NCBI RefSeq assembly: GCF_003014475.1
Contig: NZ_PYGJ01000005.1
Span: 124,001 to 188,000 of the forward strand
Origin: Shimia abyssi
Lineage (GTDB): Bacteria > Pseudomonadota > Alphaproteobacteria > Rhodobacterales > Rhodobacteraceae
Reading direction: 5' to 3'
DNA: 64,000 nucleotides
Shown: positions 35,855 through 45,077 of the stretch, in pieces
Layout of the letters: every line of letters begins with the position of its first letter
Numbering within the stretch: the stretch's first letter is position 1
Notes under the pieces: generated by a model
Seen by the model: only the letters and a program-made list of their open reading frames with translations
Database searches by the model: none
Told to the model about the DNA's origin: nothing
Position numbers and translations under genes: made by a program

Positions 35855-37036
35855 ATGGCTACACTTGGCGAAAACATCATCGGTAACAGCGGCCTGCCGC
35901 CCTTTTTCAAGGTCGCAAATGCCGACACGGTTGGCATCGACGCGCCACAAAACCGCAAGGGCGACGCGCTCCGTACATGGGTGCGCTCGCTGTCGGGCTT
36001 TCAAAAGGAGGCGCTGATCCGATCCGCCAAAACCGGCGACACATGGCGCCTGGTCAGCGATGAAGGACCCTATCTCAACGGTCACGACGCGGCCCCCTGC
36101 CCGCTGGCCTTTCTGTCCTCTGGCATGGTCGCCAGCTTCATGAACGAAATCCTCGCATTGGCCAAATTGCAGGGGATCGAAATCCGCAAACTCAAGCTGA
36201 TCCAGGACAATTACTACACCATGCAAGGTTCCATGATGAAACGCACCATGATTGGTGGCGCGGAAAACATCGACCTTCAGGTCGAGATCGACTGTGATCT
36301 CAACGATGCCGCGCTCAACGAATTCCTCATCAATGCAACCTACGCCTCTCCCCTCAACGGGCTGATGCGCGGCCAGCTGGAAAGCCTGTTCAAACTGGGC
36401 AAGAATGGGCAGGAACTGCCAACGGCCAAGGTCGCAGAGCTCGACGGCGCGCTGTTCCCCGACCCCGGCAACCACTTTGCCAAGTCTATCCCGTCTCCGG
36501 CGGAACTCACACTGATGCAACCGGTTGGAAAGACCCCGAAAAAGGATGTAGTCAAAGGCACCACCGCCGGCGGTTCCTCTCTATCGGATGAACAAGACAG
36601 GCGGCTAAACATCGGCGCCGTCGCTGTGCTGCGCGAGGATGGGATCAAAGACATCCAACAGATGCAGTATTCGCCCTACGGCACATCCTTCCGCTTTCTC
36701 AGCTCCGAAGACGGCCGCGCACCAGACGCCAATACGCTGATCTCGGCGGGCATCGGTTTTTGTTTCATGACCCAGTTTGGACGCTTCGTGTCGATGTTAA
36801 ACCTCGACCTGCCCGACTATCGCATCGTCCAGGACACGCATTTCTCACTCGGCGGTGCCTCGGGTGGCACCGGCAAGGCAGGAGAGGCGGACCCGATCGA
36901 GACCCATGTCTACCTTGAAACCGGCGAAAGCGACGAAACCGCCCAAGAGATGCTGGATATCTCTGAACAAACCTGCTTTCTGCACGCCTTCTGCCGTACA
37001 GACCTTAAAACCAAATTACAGGTCAAAAGGGTCTGA
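35855..37036 (+). CDS. double OsmC-like domain protein
   Basis: The 393-aa protein appears to contain two OsmC-like folds. The first (about residues 65-200) has HDAAPCPLAFLSSGMVASFMNE, whose key part is APCPLAFLSSG, but the second cysteine position reads NATYASPLNGLM and lacks Cys. The second (about 235-390) has GIGFCFMTQFGRF and EQTCFLHAFCRT, so the Cys pair is kept. OsmC/Ohr proteins reduce organic hydroperoxides or act on thiol adducts. In this context it could process a glutathione conjugate or peroxide. There are no membrane segments or signal peptide. Confidence 0.7.
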   Translation: MATLGENIIGNSGLPPFFKVANADTVGIDAPQNRKGDALRTWVRSLSGFQKEALIRSAKTGDTWRLVSDEGPYLNGHDAAPCPLAFLSSGMVASFMNEILALAKLQGIEIRKLKLIQDNYYTMQGSMMKRTMIGGAENIDLQVEIDCDLNDAALNEFLINATYASPLNGLMRGQLESLFKLGKNGQELPTAKVAELDGALFPDPGNHFAKSIPSPAELTLMQPVGKTPKKDVVKGTTAGGSSLSDEQDRRLNIGAVAVLREDGIKDIQQMQYSPYGTSFRFLSSEDGRAPDANTLISAGIGFCFMTQFGRFVSMLNLDLPDYRIVQDTHFSLGGASGGTGKAGEADPIETHVYLETGESDETAQEMLDISEQTCFLHAFCRTDLKTKLQVKRV

Positions 37037-37051
37037 GCCGGGAACAGCGCG

Positions 37052-37318
37052 ATGCCAAACACCATGGATCTCACTTCCAAAGATGGCTTCTTTGCCATCG
37101 CGCGCCGGCGTTCCGTCGTTCGGCGCGCTGCAAGCGTGGCGATCGTTGTTGGTATCGTATTGGGGATGTTAAACCATGGCGACGCCGTGTTGACCGGTTC
37201 TGTAACCGATATACAAATCGTCAAAATCTGCCTGACTTTTCTGGTGCCCTATTCGGTCTCAACCTACTCTTCGGTCCTCGCTATCCGGGAACGCGACGCG
37301 CAAAAGACCATGGGATAA
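37052..37318 (+). CDS. nrtS: NrtS-like small membrane protein
   Basis: The 88-aa protein has two hydrophobic helices, about residues 27-45 and 53-75. The segment LNHGDAVLTG between them and KICLTFLVPYSVSTYSSV in the second helix match the small NrtS family, described as nitrate/nitrite transport-related. It lies 15 bp after the OsmC-like gene and is the last plus-strand gene of the cluster. How it relates to the sulfatase pathway is unclear. Confidence 0.65.
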   Translation: MPNTMDLTSKDGFFAIARRRSVVRRAASVAIVVGIVLGMLNHGDAVLTGSVTDIQIVKICLTFLVPYSVSTYSSVLAIRERDAQKTMG

Positions 37319-37330
37319 CCACCTCTGTCA

Positions 37331-37349
37331 GATGGGCGTTACGCCCATC
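37331..37349. terminator. hairpin between convergent nrtS and ychF
   Basis: GATGGGCG and CGCCCATC form a perfect 8-bp stem around TTA. There is no strong T tract on either strand, so termination would be inefficient or Rho-assisted. Confidence 0.45.
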
Positions 37350-37399
37350 AACGAAGGTGCCCTGCACACAGCCGCTTCAAACAAAACCAGTGCCGCGAT

Positions 37400-38497
37400 T
37401 TACGTATTAAACAGGAAATGCATCACATCCCCGTCTTTGACGAGATAACTCTTGCCTTCCGCCCGCATCTTGCCTGCTTCCTTGGCGCCCTGCTCACCGT
37501 TACAGGTGATATAGTCGTCATAGGCGATGGTCTCGGCCCGGATGAATCCTTTTTCAAAATCCCCATGAATGACGCCTGCGGCCTGCGGGGCCAGCGTACC
37601 CTGCTTAATCGTCCAGGCACGCGCCTCTTTGGGACCAACCGTGAAGTAAGTTTCCAGATGCAACAGCTCGTAACCGGCACGGATCAAACGGTCCAGCCCA
37701 GCCTCTTCCAAACCCATCTCAGTCAGGAACATCTCGGCCTCATCGGCTTCAAGCTGACTAATCTCTTCTTCGATCTGGGCGCTGATAATCACGTGGCTAT
37801 TGCCCTGCGCTGCGGCCATTTCGGCCACTTGCGTCGAAAATGCGTTGCCCTCTGCCGCCTCGGCTTCACCTACGTTGCAAACATACAGGATCGGCTTTGT
37901 GGTCAACAGTTGCAGCATCTTCCAGGCTTTGGCGTCTTCGTCGTCCACCTCAACCACCCGCGCGGGCTTGCCTTCTTCCAGAACCGCCAGCGCCTCTTTG
38001 AGCAGACGCTCCTGTAACAGCGCTTCCTTGTCACCGCCGCGCACCTTGCGCACCAGCCCCTGAAGCCGCTTCTCGATGCTCTCGATATCGGCCAGCATAA
38101 GCTCGGTCTCAATGGTCTCGGCATCCGCCACCGGATCAACGCGCCCATCTACGTGGGTCACGTCACCGTCTTCAAAACAGCGCAGCACATGGGCAATCGC
38201 GTCCGTTTCGCGGATATTGGCCAGAAACTGGTTGCCCAGCCCCTCGCCTTTGCTCGCACCCTTGACCAGCCCGGCAATGTCCACAAAAGTCATCCGCGTT
38301 GGGATGATCTGCTTGGACGCCGCAATCGCGGCCAGCTTGTCCAGTCGCGCGTCCGGCACACCCACATCACCGACATTCGGCTCGATGGTGCAGAACGGAA
38401 AATTCGCCGCCTGCGCCGCAGCGGTTTTGGTCAGCGCGTTGAACAGTGTCGACTTGCCCACATTAGGCAGTCCCACGATCCCCATTTTGAAACCCAT
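37400..38497 (-). CDS. ychF: redox-regulated ATPase/GTPase YchF
   Basis: This 365-aa OBG-family P-loop protein is known to bind ribosomes and to prefer ATP. It has the G1 motif [23 protein letters not shown] around G3, and the C-terminal TGS domain ([14 protein letters not shown] through [10 protein letters not shown]). The ATG giving [11 protein letters not shown] has AGGAGG six bases upstream. A 19-codon extension to 38554 is open but unlikely. Confidence 0.96.
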   Translation of the reverse strand: MGFKMGIVGLPNVGKSTLFNALTKTAAAQAANFPFCTIEPNVGDVGVPDARLDKLAAIAASKQIIPTRMTFVDIAGLVKGASKGEGLGNQFLANIRETDAIAHVLRCFEDGDVTHVDGRVDPVADAETIETELMLADIESIEKRLQGLVRKVRGGDKEALLQERLLKEALAVLEEGKPARVVEVDDEDAKAWKMLQLLTTKPILYVCNVGEAEAAEGNAFSTQVAEMAAAQGNSHVIISAQIEEEISQLEADEAEMFLTEMGLEEAGLDRLIRAGYELLHLETYFTVGPKEARAWTIKQGTLAPQAAGVIHGDFEKGFIRAETIAYDDYITCNGEQGAKEAGKMRAEGKSYLVKDGDVMHFLFNT

Positions 38498-38590
38498 TGC
38501 GGCCTCCTGAATACATCTCGCGCTGCTAATATGCAGTGTTTGGGGCGCGCGCAAGCGGTGTGTTAAACTCAGCCAAGGAGGACACCAAGC

Positions 38591-39004
38591 ATGAGTTTCA
38601 TTCCCTATCTCAAATTCTACGGCACATGCGAGGCCGCAATGACATTTTACGCTGACTTGTTTGGCGCAACCGAAGTGCAGATCCTGCGCTATTCAGACGC
38701 GCCCAAATCTGAAGGTTTACCGACCTCAGATGCGGTTATGTATTCGCATATCATGGTTGGCGAGCACACATGCCTCATGGCCTCTGACCTCCCCCCCGGA
38801 TCAGAACCAGCACCGCAACAATCCGTGTCGGTCAATCACCCAGTGGCAACCATCGAAGAGGGCAAGCGCATCTTTGAACAATTGTCAGCGGGCGGTACAA
38901 TCACCATGCCGTACGCGCAAACCTTCTTTGCCCCGGCCTTTGGTATGGTCCAGGATCGGTTTGGCACCCATTGGATGATTGGAGTTGAGCCACCTTCTAC
39001 CTAA
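38591..39004 (+). CDS. VOC family protein (PhnB/glyoxalase-like)
   Basis: This is a 137-aa vicinal-oxygen-chelate protein. It begins IPYLKFYGTCEAAMTFY and ends with QDRFGTHWMIGVE, the usual PhnB-like pattern in which paired beta-alpha-beta3 modules form a metal site. AAGGAGG precedes the ATG closely. Function in this subgroup is generally unknown. Confidence 0.85.
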   Translation: MSFIPYLKFYGTCEAAMTFYADLFGATEVQILRYSDAPKSEGLPTSDAVMYSHIMVGEHTCLMASDLPPGSEPAPQQSVSVNHPVATIEEGKRIFEQLSAGGTITMPYAQTFFAPAFGMVQDRFGTHWMIGVEPPST

Positions 39005-39134
39005 GGTAAATCATAGCCCACCTCTTCGCCACACTGTTTAACTTTCCGTGATATTCACTGAAATTCTCTTTGTTACACCCGTTTTCTGTGCACATATCGC
39101 AACAACTCACTACGCGGAACGGATCGACCAGAAT

Positions 39135-39620
39135 ATGAAACGCCTCGCACTTACGTTTGCCGCCGCCCTGCTCGCAACACAGGCCGCCGGTCAGGAATTT
39201 ATCGTCGGACTTGGATATTCGGATTACTCAGATGGCAACGCCAGCGATGCCACTGCCATTGATTTGGAATACCATCTCAAACCTTTTGATCAGCGTGGCA
39301 ATTTCACGATCGGCCTTGGCGGTGTGCTTGCCGCAGATTCCGAGGAAAACGTCTTTTTCGGTGTTGGTCTTGTGAACAAGTATCAGTTCAACGAAAACTG
39401 GTTCGCCGAACTTACCTTCATGCCCGGCGCCTTTTTTGAGGGCAGCTCCAACAACGATCTCGGTCAAACCCTCGAATTCCGTAGCCTTCTCGCCTTTGGA
39501 TACCGCTTCAACCCAAAGTCGGCCATCTCGCTCGGGTTTCAGCATAAATCCAATGCGGCCCTCAGTTCGGTCAATCCGGGCGTGAACACGCTGACAGTGC
39601 GCTATCACCATTCCTTCTGA
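39135..39620 (+). CDS. PagL-like acyloxyacyl hydrolase (lipid A 3-O-deacylase family)
   Basis: The 161-aa protein starts with a signal peptide (MKRLALTFAAALLATQAAG) and looks like an eight-stranded outer-membrane barrel ending in HSF. FQHKSNAAL carries the His-x-Ser-Asn motif of PagL. The third catalytic residue of PagL (Glu) would fall around NPGVNT, where I see none, so activity is uncertain. If active it would remove an acyl chain from lipid A in the outer membrane. Confidence 0.72.
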   Translation: MKRLALTFAAALLATQAAGQEFIVGLGYSDYSDGNASDATAIDLEYHLKPFDQRGNFTIGLGGVLAADSEENVFFGVGLVNKYQFNENWFAELTFMPGAFFEGSSNNDLGQTLEFRSLLAFGYRFNPKSAISLGFQHKSNAALSSVNPGVNTLTVRYHHSF

Positions 39621-39704
39621 TTTCGGCTCCATGCGGTCCCGACGGGATTGATTTCCCCTGCCGCTTCCGGCACATGGGGGCAAAGCAGACAAAGGGACAC
39701 GCCG

Positions 39705-40496
39705 ATGACACGTATCGACGCCAAATTCGCAGAGCTTCAGGCCGCCGGTAAGAAAGCCTTTGTGGCTTATGTCATGGCGGGTGACCCGGACTACGACACC
39801 TCGCTTGAGATCGTCAAAGGCTTGCCTGACGCTGGCGTCGATGTAATCGAATTGGGCCTGCCCTTTACCGATCCAATGGCCGACGGCCCCACAATCCAGC
39901 TCGCCGGGCAACGCGCGCTCGAGGGTGGTATGACCCTGCAAAAAACCCTCGATCTGGCTGCCGAGTTCCGCAAGACCGACAATACCACACCGATCGTGAT
40001 GATGGGTTATTACAATCCGATCTACAGCCGCGGTGTCGACACGTTCCTGACCGATGCCAAGGCCGCGGGCATTGACGGTCTGATCGTGGTCGACCTCCCC
40101 CCCGAGGAAGACGACGAACTTTGCATTCCTGCACAGGCAGCGGGCCTCAACTTCATCCGCCTCGCCACCCCGACAACAGACGACAAACGCCTGCCGACCG
40201 TCCTGCAAAACACCTCCGGCTTTGTCTATTACGTCTCGATCACAGGCATCACCGGCGCGGGCGAGGCTGAGGCCACCAATGTTGGCCCCGAGGTTGCGCG
40301 CATCAAATCAAGCACCGACCTGCCCGTGATTGTTGGCTTTGGCATCAACACGCCCGAGAAATCCGCCGCCATCGCCTCTGTCGCGGACGGCGCTGTGGTG
40401 GGCTCCGCCATCGTCGGTCAGATTGGCGCAGGCAAGCCGGTTTCCGATGTGCTCGCCTTTGTGAAAACCCTCGCAGACGGCGCGCACTCGGTCTAA
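39705..40496 (+). CDS. trpA: tryptophan synthase alpha subunit
   Basis: TrpA splits indole-3-glycerol phosphate into indole and glyceraldehyde 3-phosphate, passing indole to TrpB. The 263-aa TIM barrel has the signature [19 protein letters not shown] (catalytic Glu and Asp) near residue 48, with [10 protein letters not shown] and [11 protein letters not shown] further on. I chose the ATG giving [11 protein letters not shown], with AAAGGGAC upstream. trpB lies 14 kb away on the other strand, so the pair is split here. Confidence 0.96.
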   Translation: MTRIDAKFAELQAAGKKAFVAYVMAGDPDYDTSLEIVKGLPDAGVDVIELGLPFTDPMADGPTIQLAGQRALEGGMTLQKTLDLAAEFRKTDNTTPIVMMGYYNPIYSRGVDTFLTDAKAAGIDGLIVVDLPPEEDDELCIPAQAAGLNFIRLATPTTDDKRLPTVLQNTSGFVYYVSITGITGAGEAEATNVGPEVARIKSSTDLPVIVGFGINTPEKSAAIASVADGAVVGSAIVGQIGAGKPVSDVLAFVKTLADGAHSV

Positions 40497-40635
40497 GTAA
40501 ACGCCAAACCGCGCTTGTCTGCGCAATAATCCTTGATCGACAACGCCCATCCGCTATCCTTGTCTCGCTCAAGTCGGCAGGCAGTGAGCGTAATCGGTGT
40601 GTGCCAGCTCTTCTTTCGATTTAGGAGGATATGAG

Positions 40636-42204
40636 ATGGAGCAACACACCGACACCACCCCCCGCAAACGTCGCGGTCGCAAAAACCCACCCACCAGCCG
40701 CGCGTCTGCTGACGCCTTTTCTCTTGAACACGTCATCGGCCCCCGCGCCGGGTTCGGCTTTCTTGACAGCGACCGCATGGCCTTTCTCAAAGAACGCGTT
40801 CTGCGCCTTCTCCAAGACTACGGTGTCATGATCGTCCACCCCGAGGCGCACGCCGCGCTGATCAAGGCAGGCGCACGTGAAGGGTCAGAGGCGGGCCGCC
40901 TGCGCATGCCCCGCGCCCTCGTACACGAGTCCTTGGCAGCCACCCCCAAAACCACCACGCTTGCGGGAAAAACCCGCGCTTTTGACATGCAGATCCCCCG
41001 CGCCGATCAGGGGTTCATCTTACGCACCGGCACTGGCGGGCATGGCTATGTCGACCCGCGCGACGCCTCGTACCGCAACATGGACCTGAAAGCAGTGGGC
41101 GAGATTGCCGCCGTTGCAGACAGTCTCGATCAGGTTGGGTTCATCGCACACCCCTTTGTGCATGGCGTGCCAGAGGTTACGGCAGACATCCACTCATATG
41201 CCCGCATCAGCGGTTACACCAACAAACATGTATGGATGCAGCCCTACCAAAAGGAAAACGTCGACTACCTGTTGAAAATCGCCGCCATTGCTGCCGGGGG
41301 CGAAGATCAGCTGCGCGCGCACCCGTCGACCAGCACGATCACCTGCTCGTTCTCGCCGCTCGAGTTCAAATACATGGACACCGAGGTGATCATCGCCTGT
41401 GGCAAATTCGGCGTGCCCGTGCACGCCTGTTCGCTGCCCAGCGCGGGTGGCACCGCGCCGCTTTCGGCGCCGTCTCTCACACTCATGGCCGTGACCGAAA
41501 TCATCGGCATGATCACCATGGCGCATGTGCTCTCGCCCGGCCTGCCCGTGATTGCCACACCTCTCATGTTCGCACTCGACATGCGCACTGGCAGCGCCCT
41601 GCAATCCAGCGTTGAGGCGCTTCAGGCAGCCTCTCTCTCAATCCAGCTTTGCAAAAGCTACGGCCTAATGGCGCACACTTACGGTTCTGGGTCCGATACC
41701 CCGGATGCCGATCACCAATCCATGGCAGAACGCGCCATGCTCATGCAAACCGTCGCGCTTTCCGGGGCCGACATCCTCGGTGGCATCGGCCAGCTGGAAT
41801 GCGCCACTGTGTTCAGCCCGGTTCAGGCGGTACTCGACAATGAAATCGGCGCCATGATCCGCCGTTTTCTGCGTGTTCCTGAAATCTCAGACGAGGCGCT
41901 CAATTTCGATGGCATGATGAACGTCGCCGTGGGGGGGCATTTCCTTGACGCTGATCACACCGTCACCGGATGTCGCGATCAGTTCACGCCGCGTATCTTC
42001 CAGCGCGTGGGCCGCGATGATTACGAGGCCAGCAACCGACGCGGCGCCTTTGAGGAAGCCCGCGATCAGGCATTGTCTGTCATTAACAACGCGCCTGACA
42101 ACGGCCTCCTTTCCGAAGACCAAAACACCGAAATAACTGCACTCGCGGCGGCGGCCGACAAGCACATTGTCGAAGTCTATTCCGGCAAGGTCGAAACAAT
42201 CTGA
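40636..42204 (+). CDS. MttB-superfamily methyltransferase without pyrrolysine
   Basis: The 522-aa protein belongs to the trimethylamine methyltransferase (MttB) superfamily. Conserved parts are ILRTGTGGHGYVDPRD, the IATPLMFALDM region, and GGIGQLECATVFSP near residue 390. No in-frame amber codon exists, so it is of the non-pyrrolysine kind, some of which demethylate glycine betaine or other quaternary amines. AGGAGG precedes the ATG. No corrinoid protein gene is nearby, so the methyl acceptor must be encoded elsewhere. Confidence 0.85.
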   Translation: MEQHTDTTPRKRRGRKNPPTSRASADAFSLEHVIGPRAGFGFLDSDRMAFLKERVLRLLQDYGVMIVHPEAHAALIKAGAREGSEAGRLRMPRALVHESLAATPKTTTLAGKTRAFDMQIPRADQGFILRTGTGGHGYVDPRDASYRNMDLKAVGEIAAVADSLDQVGFIAHPFVHGVPEVTADIHSYARISGYTNKHVWMQPYQKENVDYLLKIAAIAAGGEDQLRAHPSTSTITCSFSPLEFKYMDTEVIIACGKFGVPVHACSLPSAGGTAPLSAPSLTLMAVTEIIGMITMAHVLSPGLPVIATPLMFALDMRTGSALQSSVEALQAASLSIQLCKSYGLMAHTYGSGSDTPDADHQSMAERAMLMQTVALSGADILGGIGQLECATVFSPVQAVLDNEIGAMIRRFLRVPEISDEALNFDGMMNVAVGGHFLDADHTVTGCRDQFTPRIFQRVGRDDYEASNRRGAFEEARDQALSVINNAPDNGLLSEDQNTEITALAAAADKHIVEVYSGKVETI

Positions 42205-42222
42205 TCCGCCTATCAAAATCCA

Positions 42223-42247
42223 CCGCTGCGCCCCATCGGCGCGGCGG
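42223..42247 (+). terminator. terminator-like hairpin after the MttB homologue
   Basis: CCGCTGCGCC and GGCGCGGCGG pair over 10 bp with one G-T wobble and a 5-nt loop, 18 bp after the stop codon. Only a short pyrimidine stretch follows. Confidence 0.45.
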
Positions 42248-42330
42248 GTCCCTTATTTCATCACGGATATTGCCAAAACACCCCCGCATTGGTAAAGGAA
42301 CTTAACCAATATCGAGGGAAAATTCCGCAA

Positions 42331-43497
42331 ATGCCACCCATCACCTGCATCGAAGACCTCAGACGCATCTATGAACGCCGCGTGCCACGCATGTTCTATG
42401 ACTATGCGGAATCCGGCAGCTGGACCGAAAAAACCTTTCGCGAAAACACCTCGGATTTTGACGACATCTACTTGCGCCAACGTGTCGCCGTCGACATGAC
42501 GGGCCGCTCTACTGCCACACAAATGATTGGTGAAGATGTTTCGATGCCGGTTGCCCTCGCGCCGGTCGGCCTCACCGGAATGCAAGATGCGGATGGCGAA
42601 ATAAAAGCCGCCCGCGCCGCCGAAAAATTCGGCGTACCCTTCACCCTCTCCACCATGTCGATCTGCTCAATCGAGGATGTGGCTGAACACACCACCAAAC
42701 CCTATTGGTTTCAGGTCTACACCCTCAGAGACGAAGACTTCATGCGCCGCCTGTTTGCGCGCGCCAAAGACGCAGGCTGTTCGACCATCGTGATCACCGT
42801 CGACCTGCAACTGATGGGTCAGCGCCACAAAGACATAAAAAATGGCCTCTCCGCCCCGCCCAAACTGACCCCAAAATCTGTCGCCAACATGATGACCAAG
42901 GTGCAATGGGGCCTTGGGATGTTGGGCACCAAGCGCCGGTTCTTTGGCAACATCGTCGGCCACGCCAAAGGCGTCGATGATGCCAGCTCACTGTCTTCAT
43001 GGACGGCGCAAGCCTTTGACCAATCCCTGAACTGGGAACAGATCGCCAAATTCCGCAAAATGTGGGACGGCAAGTTCATCATCAAAGGGATCCTCGACGC
43101 CGAAGACGCCAGACAGGCGCTTAATGTCGGGGCAGACGCAATTATCGTCTCCAATCACGGCGGGCGCCAACTGGACAGCGCCCTCAGCTCGATCCGCGCC
43201 CTACCAGCCATTCTGGATGCGGTTGGGGATCAGATCGAAGTTCATATCGACAGCGGCATCCGCTCGGGTCAGGACGTGCTCAAGGCGATGGCGATGGGGG
43301 CCAAGGGCACCTATATCGGACGCGCATTTGTCTACGGCCTTGGTGCCATGGGCGAGGCTGGCGTGACTAAGGCGCTCGAGGTTATTCACAAAGAACTCGA
43401 CCTCTCTATGGCCCTTTGTGGGCGGCGTAATATCAATGATCTGGACCGCGACATACTGCTGATCCCAGAAGGGTTCGAAGGACACTGGCAACCCTGA
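42331..43497 (+). CDS. FMN-dependent alpha-hydroxy acid oxidase (LldD-like)
   Basis: This is a 388-aa TIM-barrel flavoprotein of the L-lactate dehydrogenase/glycolate oxidase family. Typical segments are FYDYAESGSWTEKTFREN near the start, PVALAPVGLTG, STMSICSIEDVA, and the catalytic His in SNHGGRQLDSA. I use the ATG at 42331; a TTG 14 codons upstream is in frame but lacks support. It oxidises an L-2-hydroxy acid and passes electrons to the respiratory chain or oxygen. Confidence 0.87.
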   Translation: MPPITCIEDLRRIYERRVPRMFYDYAESGSWTEKTFRENTSDFDDIYLRQRVAVDMTGRSTATQMIGEDVSMPVALAPVGLTGMQDADGEIKAARAAEKFGVPFTLSTMSICSIEDVAEHTTKPYWFQVYTLRDEDFMRRLFARAKDAGCSTIVITVDLQLMGQRHKDIKNGLSAPPKLTPKSVANMMTKVQWGLGMLGTKRRFFGNIVGHAKGVDDASSLSSWTAQAFDQSLNWEQIAKFRKMWDGKFIIKGILDAEDARQALNVGADAIIVSNHGGRQLDSALSSIRALPAILDAVGDQIEVHIDSGIRSGQDVLKAMAMGAKGTYIGRAFVYGLGAMGEAGVTKALEVIHKELDLSMALCGRRNINDLDRDILLIPEGFEGHWQP

Positions 43498-43572
43498 CGT
43501 GGCGCTTTGACAAACCTTTGCCCGTTGCGCGATAAAGACAGCGGGCAGAACAACAAAAACGGGGCCGTCAAC

Positions 43573-44193
43573 GTGCTGGTATTCTTCAAGCAGAAACTCA
43601 CCATGCTTGCGGTGCCAAAAACTGGCACCACCGCATACGAAACCAAGCTGCGCCCCCTTGCCGATATCGCATTTCGCAAGGGCACCAAGCATATGACAAT
43701 GGGCAAGTATCACAGCCGCCTTGCCCCTTTTCTCCAAGAGACGTATCGCCAGAATCCCGAACGCCTTGCCGTAATGCGCGACCCTGTCGATGTGATCCGC
43801 AGCTGGTACAAATACCGCAGCCCCGACCGCATGGGTGACAATCCCTATTGTCACGGCGGCGTCAGCTTTGATGAGTTTGTTCTGGATGTGATTTCCGACA
43901 ATCCCAGCAAACCGGCGGGCGTCGGCAGCCAACGGGCCTTTCTCTCGATCCCCGGTGGCATCGTGCCCGTGCACCACCTCTTTGCCTATGAACATCAGCG
44001 CGCCTTGCGCGACTTTCTCAGCGAACGGTTCGAACGCGAGATTGAGCCAAAACCCAAAAACGTATCCCCCTCGATCCCTGCGCCGATCTCGCCCGAGGTT
44101 GAACGCAAGCTACGGACTGCACGCGCACCTGAATTTGAGCTCTACGACCAAATAATACAGGCGGGCGGCGTTCTGCGCGCCTATATCGGCTGA
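43573..44193 (+). CDS. sulfotransferase-like P-loop protein
   Basis: The 206-aa protein begins at a GTG giving [29 protein letters not shown] is the 5'-phosphosulfate-binding loop of PAPS-dependent sulfotransferases, and [14 protein letters not shown] provides the 3'-phosphate-binding Arg and Ser. The protein is short and its acceptor unknown. ACGGGG lies eight bases upstream of the GTG; a frame extension to 43507 is less convincing. Confidence 0.68.
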   Translation: MLVFFKQKLTMLAVPKTGTTAYETKLRPLADIAFRKGTKHMTMGKYHSRLAPFLQETYRQNPERLAVMRDPVDVIRSWYKYRSPDRMGDNPYCHGGVSFDEFVLDVISDNPSKPAGVGSQRAFLSIPGGIVPVHHLFAYEHQRALRDFLSERFEREIEPKPKNVSPSIPAPISPEVERKLRTARAPEFELYDQIIQAGGVLRAYIG

Positions 44194-44321
44194 ACCTGCG
44201 CATTTTCGACAAAAATGCGTACGAATCCCCCTTTGCAATTGACCAAAACCGGGCTAAGGACGCGGCTTCACGCGGGGATACAGCCTTGGAGGATCCCCGC
44301 CCTATTTATGGAGTATTCAAT

Positions 44322-44966
44322 ATGGCTGGTCAGATTCCTGATCTTCACGCCGAAGCACGCACGGGGACAGGCAAGGGCGCCGCTCGTCAAGCGCGTCGCG
44401 ACGGATTTGTTCCTGGTGTTGTCTATGGCGGCGAAGCCGACCCACAAGCGATCCAGATCCCGTTCAACGTTCTGCTGAAAAAACTCAAAGCAGGCCGCTT
44501 CTTGTCCACGCTGTGGAACCTCAAAGTTGAAGGTGAAGAAGACGTTCGTGTGATCTGCCGCGGCGTTCAGCGCGACGTGGTCAAAGATCTTCCGACCCAT
44601 ATCGACCTGCTGCGCCTGCGCCGCACCTCGAAAATCAACATCTTCATTCACGTGGACTTCATCAACGAAGAAGAAGCCCCCGGCATCAAAAAGGGCGGCG
44701 TTCTGACGATTGTACGCCCTGAAGTCGAGCTGAACGTGACTGCGGGTGACATCCCTGAGAAAATCACCGTCGATCTGGCCGGTCTGGAAGTGGGCGACAC
44801 CGTCACCATCTCCAACGTGACCCTGCCATCGGGTGCCAAAGCAACCATCGACCGCGACTTCGTGATCGCCAACATCTCGGCCCCATCGGGTCTGCGTTCT
44901 TCCGAAAACGAAGAAGGTGACGGCGAAGCAGAAGCAGTGGCCGAAGAGGCAACTGCAGAAGAATAA
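44322..44966 (+). CDS. rplY: 50S ribosomal protein L25/general stress protein Ctc
   Basis: L25 binds 5S rRNA in the large subunit. The 214-aa long (CTC-type) form has the N-terminal L25 domain ([26 protein letters not shown], key part [10 protein letters not shown]) and a C-terminal beta domain with [15 protein letters not shown] Glu/Ala-rich acidic tail ends in ATAEE. Its own promoter is likely: TTGCAA and TAAGGA hexamers 16 bp apart lie near 44235-44265. A strong terminator follows. Confidence 0.95.
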   Translation: MAGQIPDLHAEARTGTGKGAARQARRDGFVPGVVYGGEADPQAIQIPFNVLLKKLKAGRFLSTLWNLKVEGEEDVRVICRGVQRDVVKDLPTHIDLLRLRRTSKINIFIHVDFINEEEAPGIKKGGVLTIVRPEVELNVTAGDIPEKITVDLAGLEVGDTVTISNVTLPSGAKATIDRDFVIANISAPSGLRSSENEEGDGEAEAVAEEATAEE

Positions 44967-44990
44967 TCGCTCCGAGCCTTCGGACGATGG

Positions 44991-45022
44991 AAAACGGCGC
45001 CTCCCTCGGGGCGCCGTTTTTT
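44991..45022 (+). terminator. intrinsic terminator of rplY
   Basis: ACGGCGCC (44994-45001) pairs with GGCGCCGT (45010-45017) and is followed by six T residues. This is a canonical Rho-independent terminator. Confidence 0.9.
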
Positions 45023-45077
45023 GTTGCAATTGAGCCAAGTGAACGGCCCACACAATCGCGCGGACCGCCCGCTTCAA

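Noticed and set aside
40636..42204. Pyrrolysine-containing MttB
   Set aside because: There is no in-frame TAG in the gene and no pylS/pylT-like sequence in the window.
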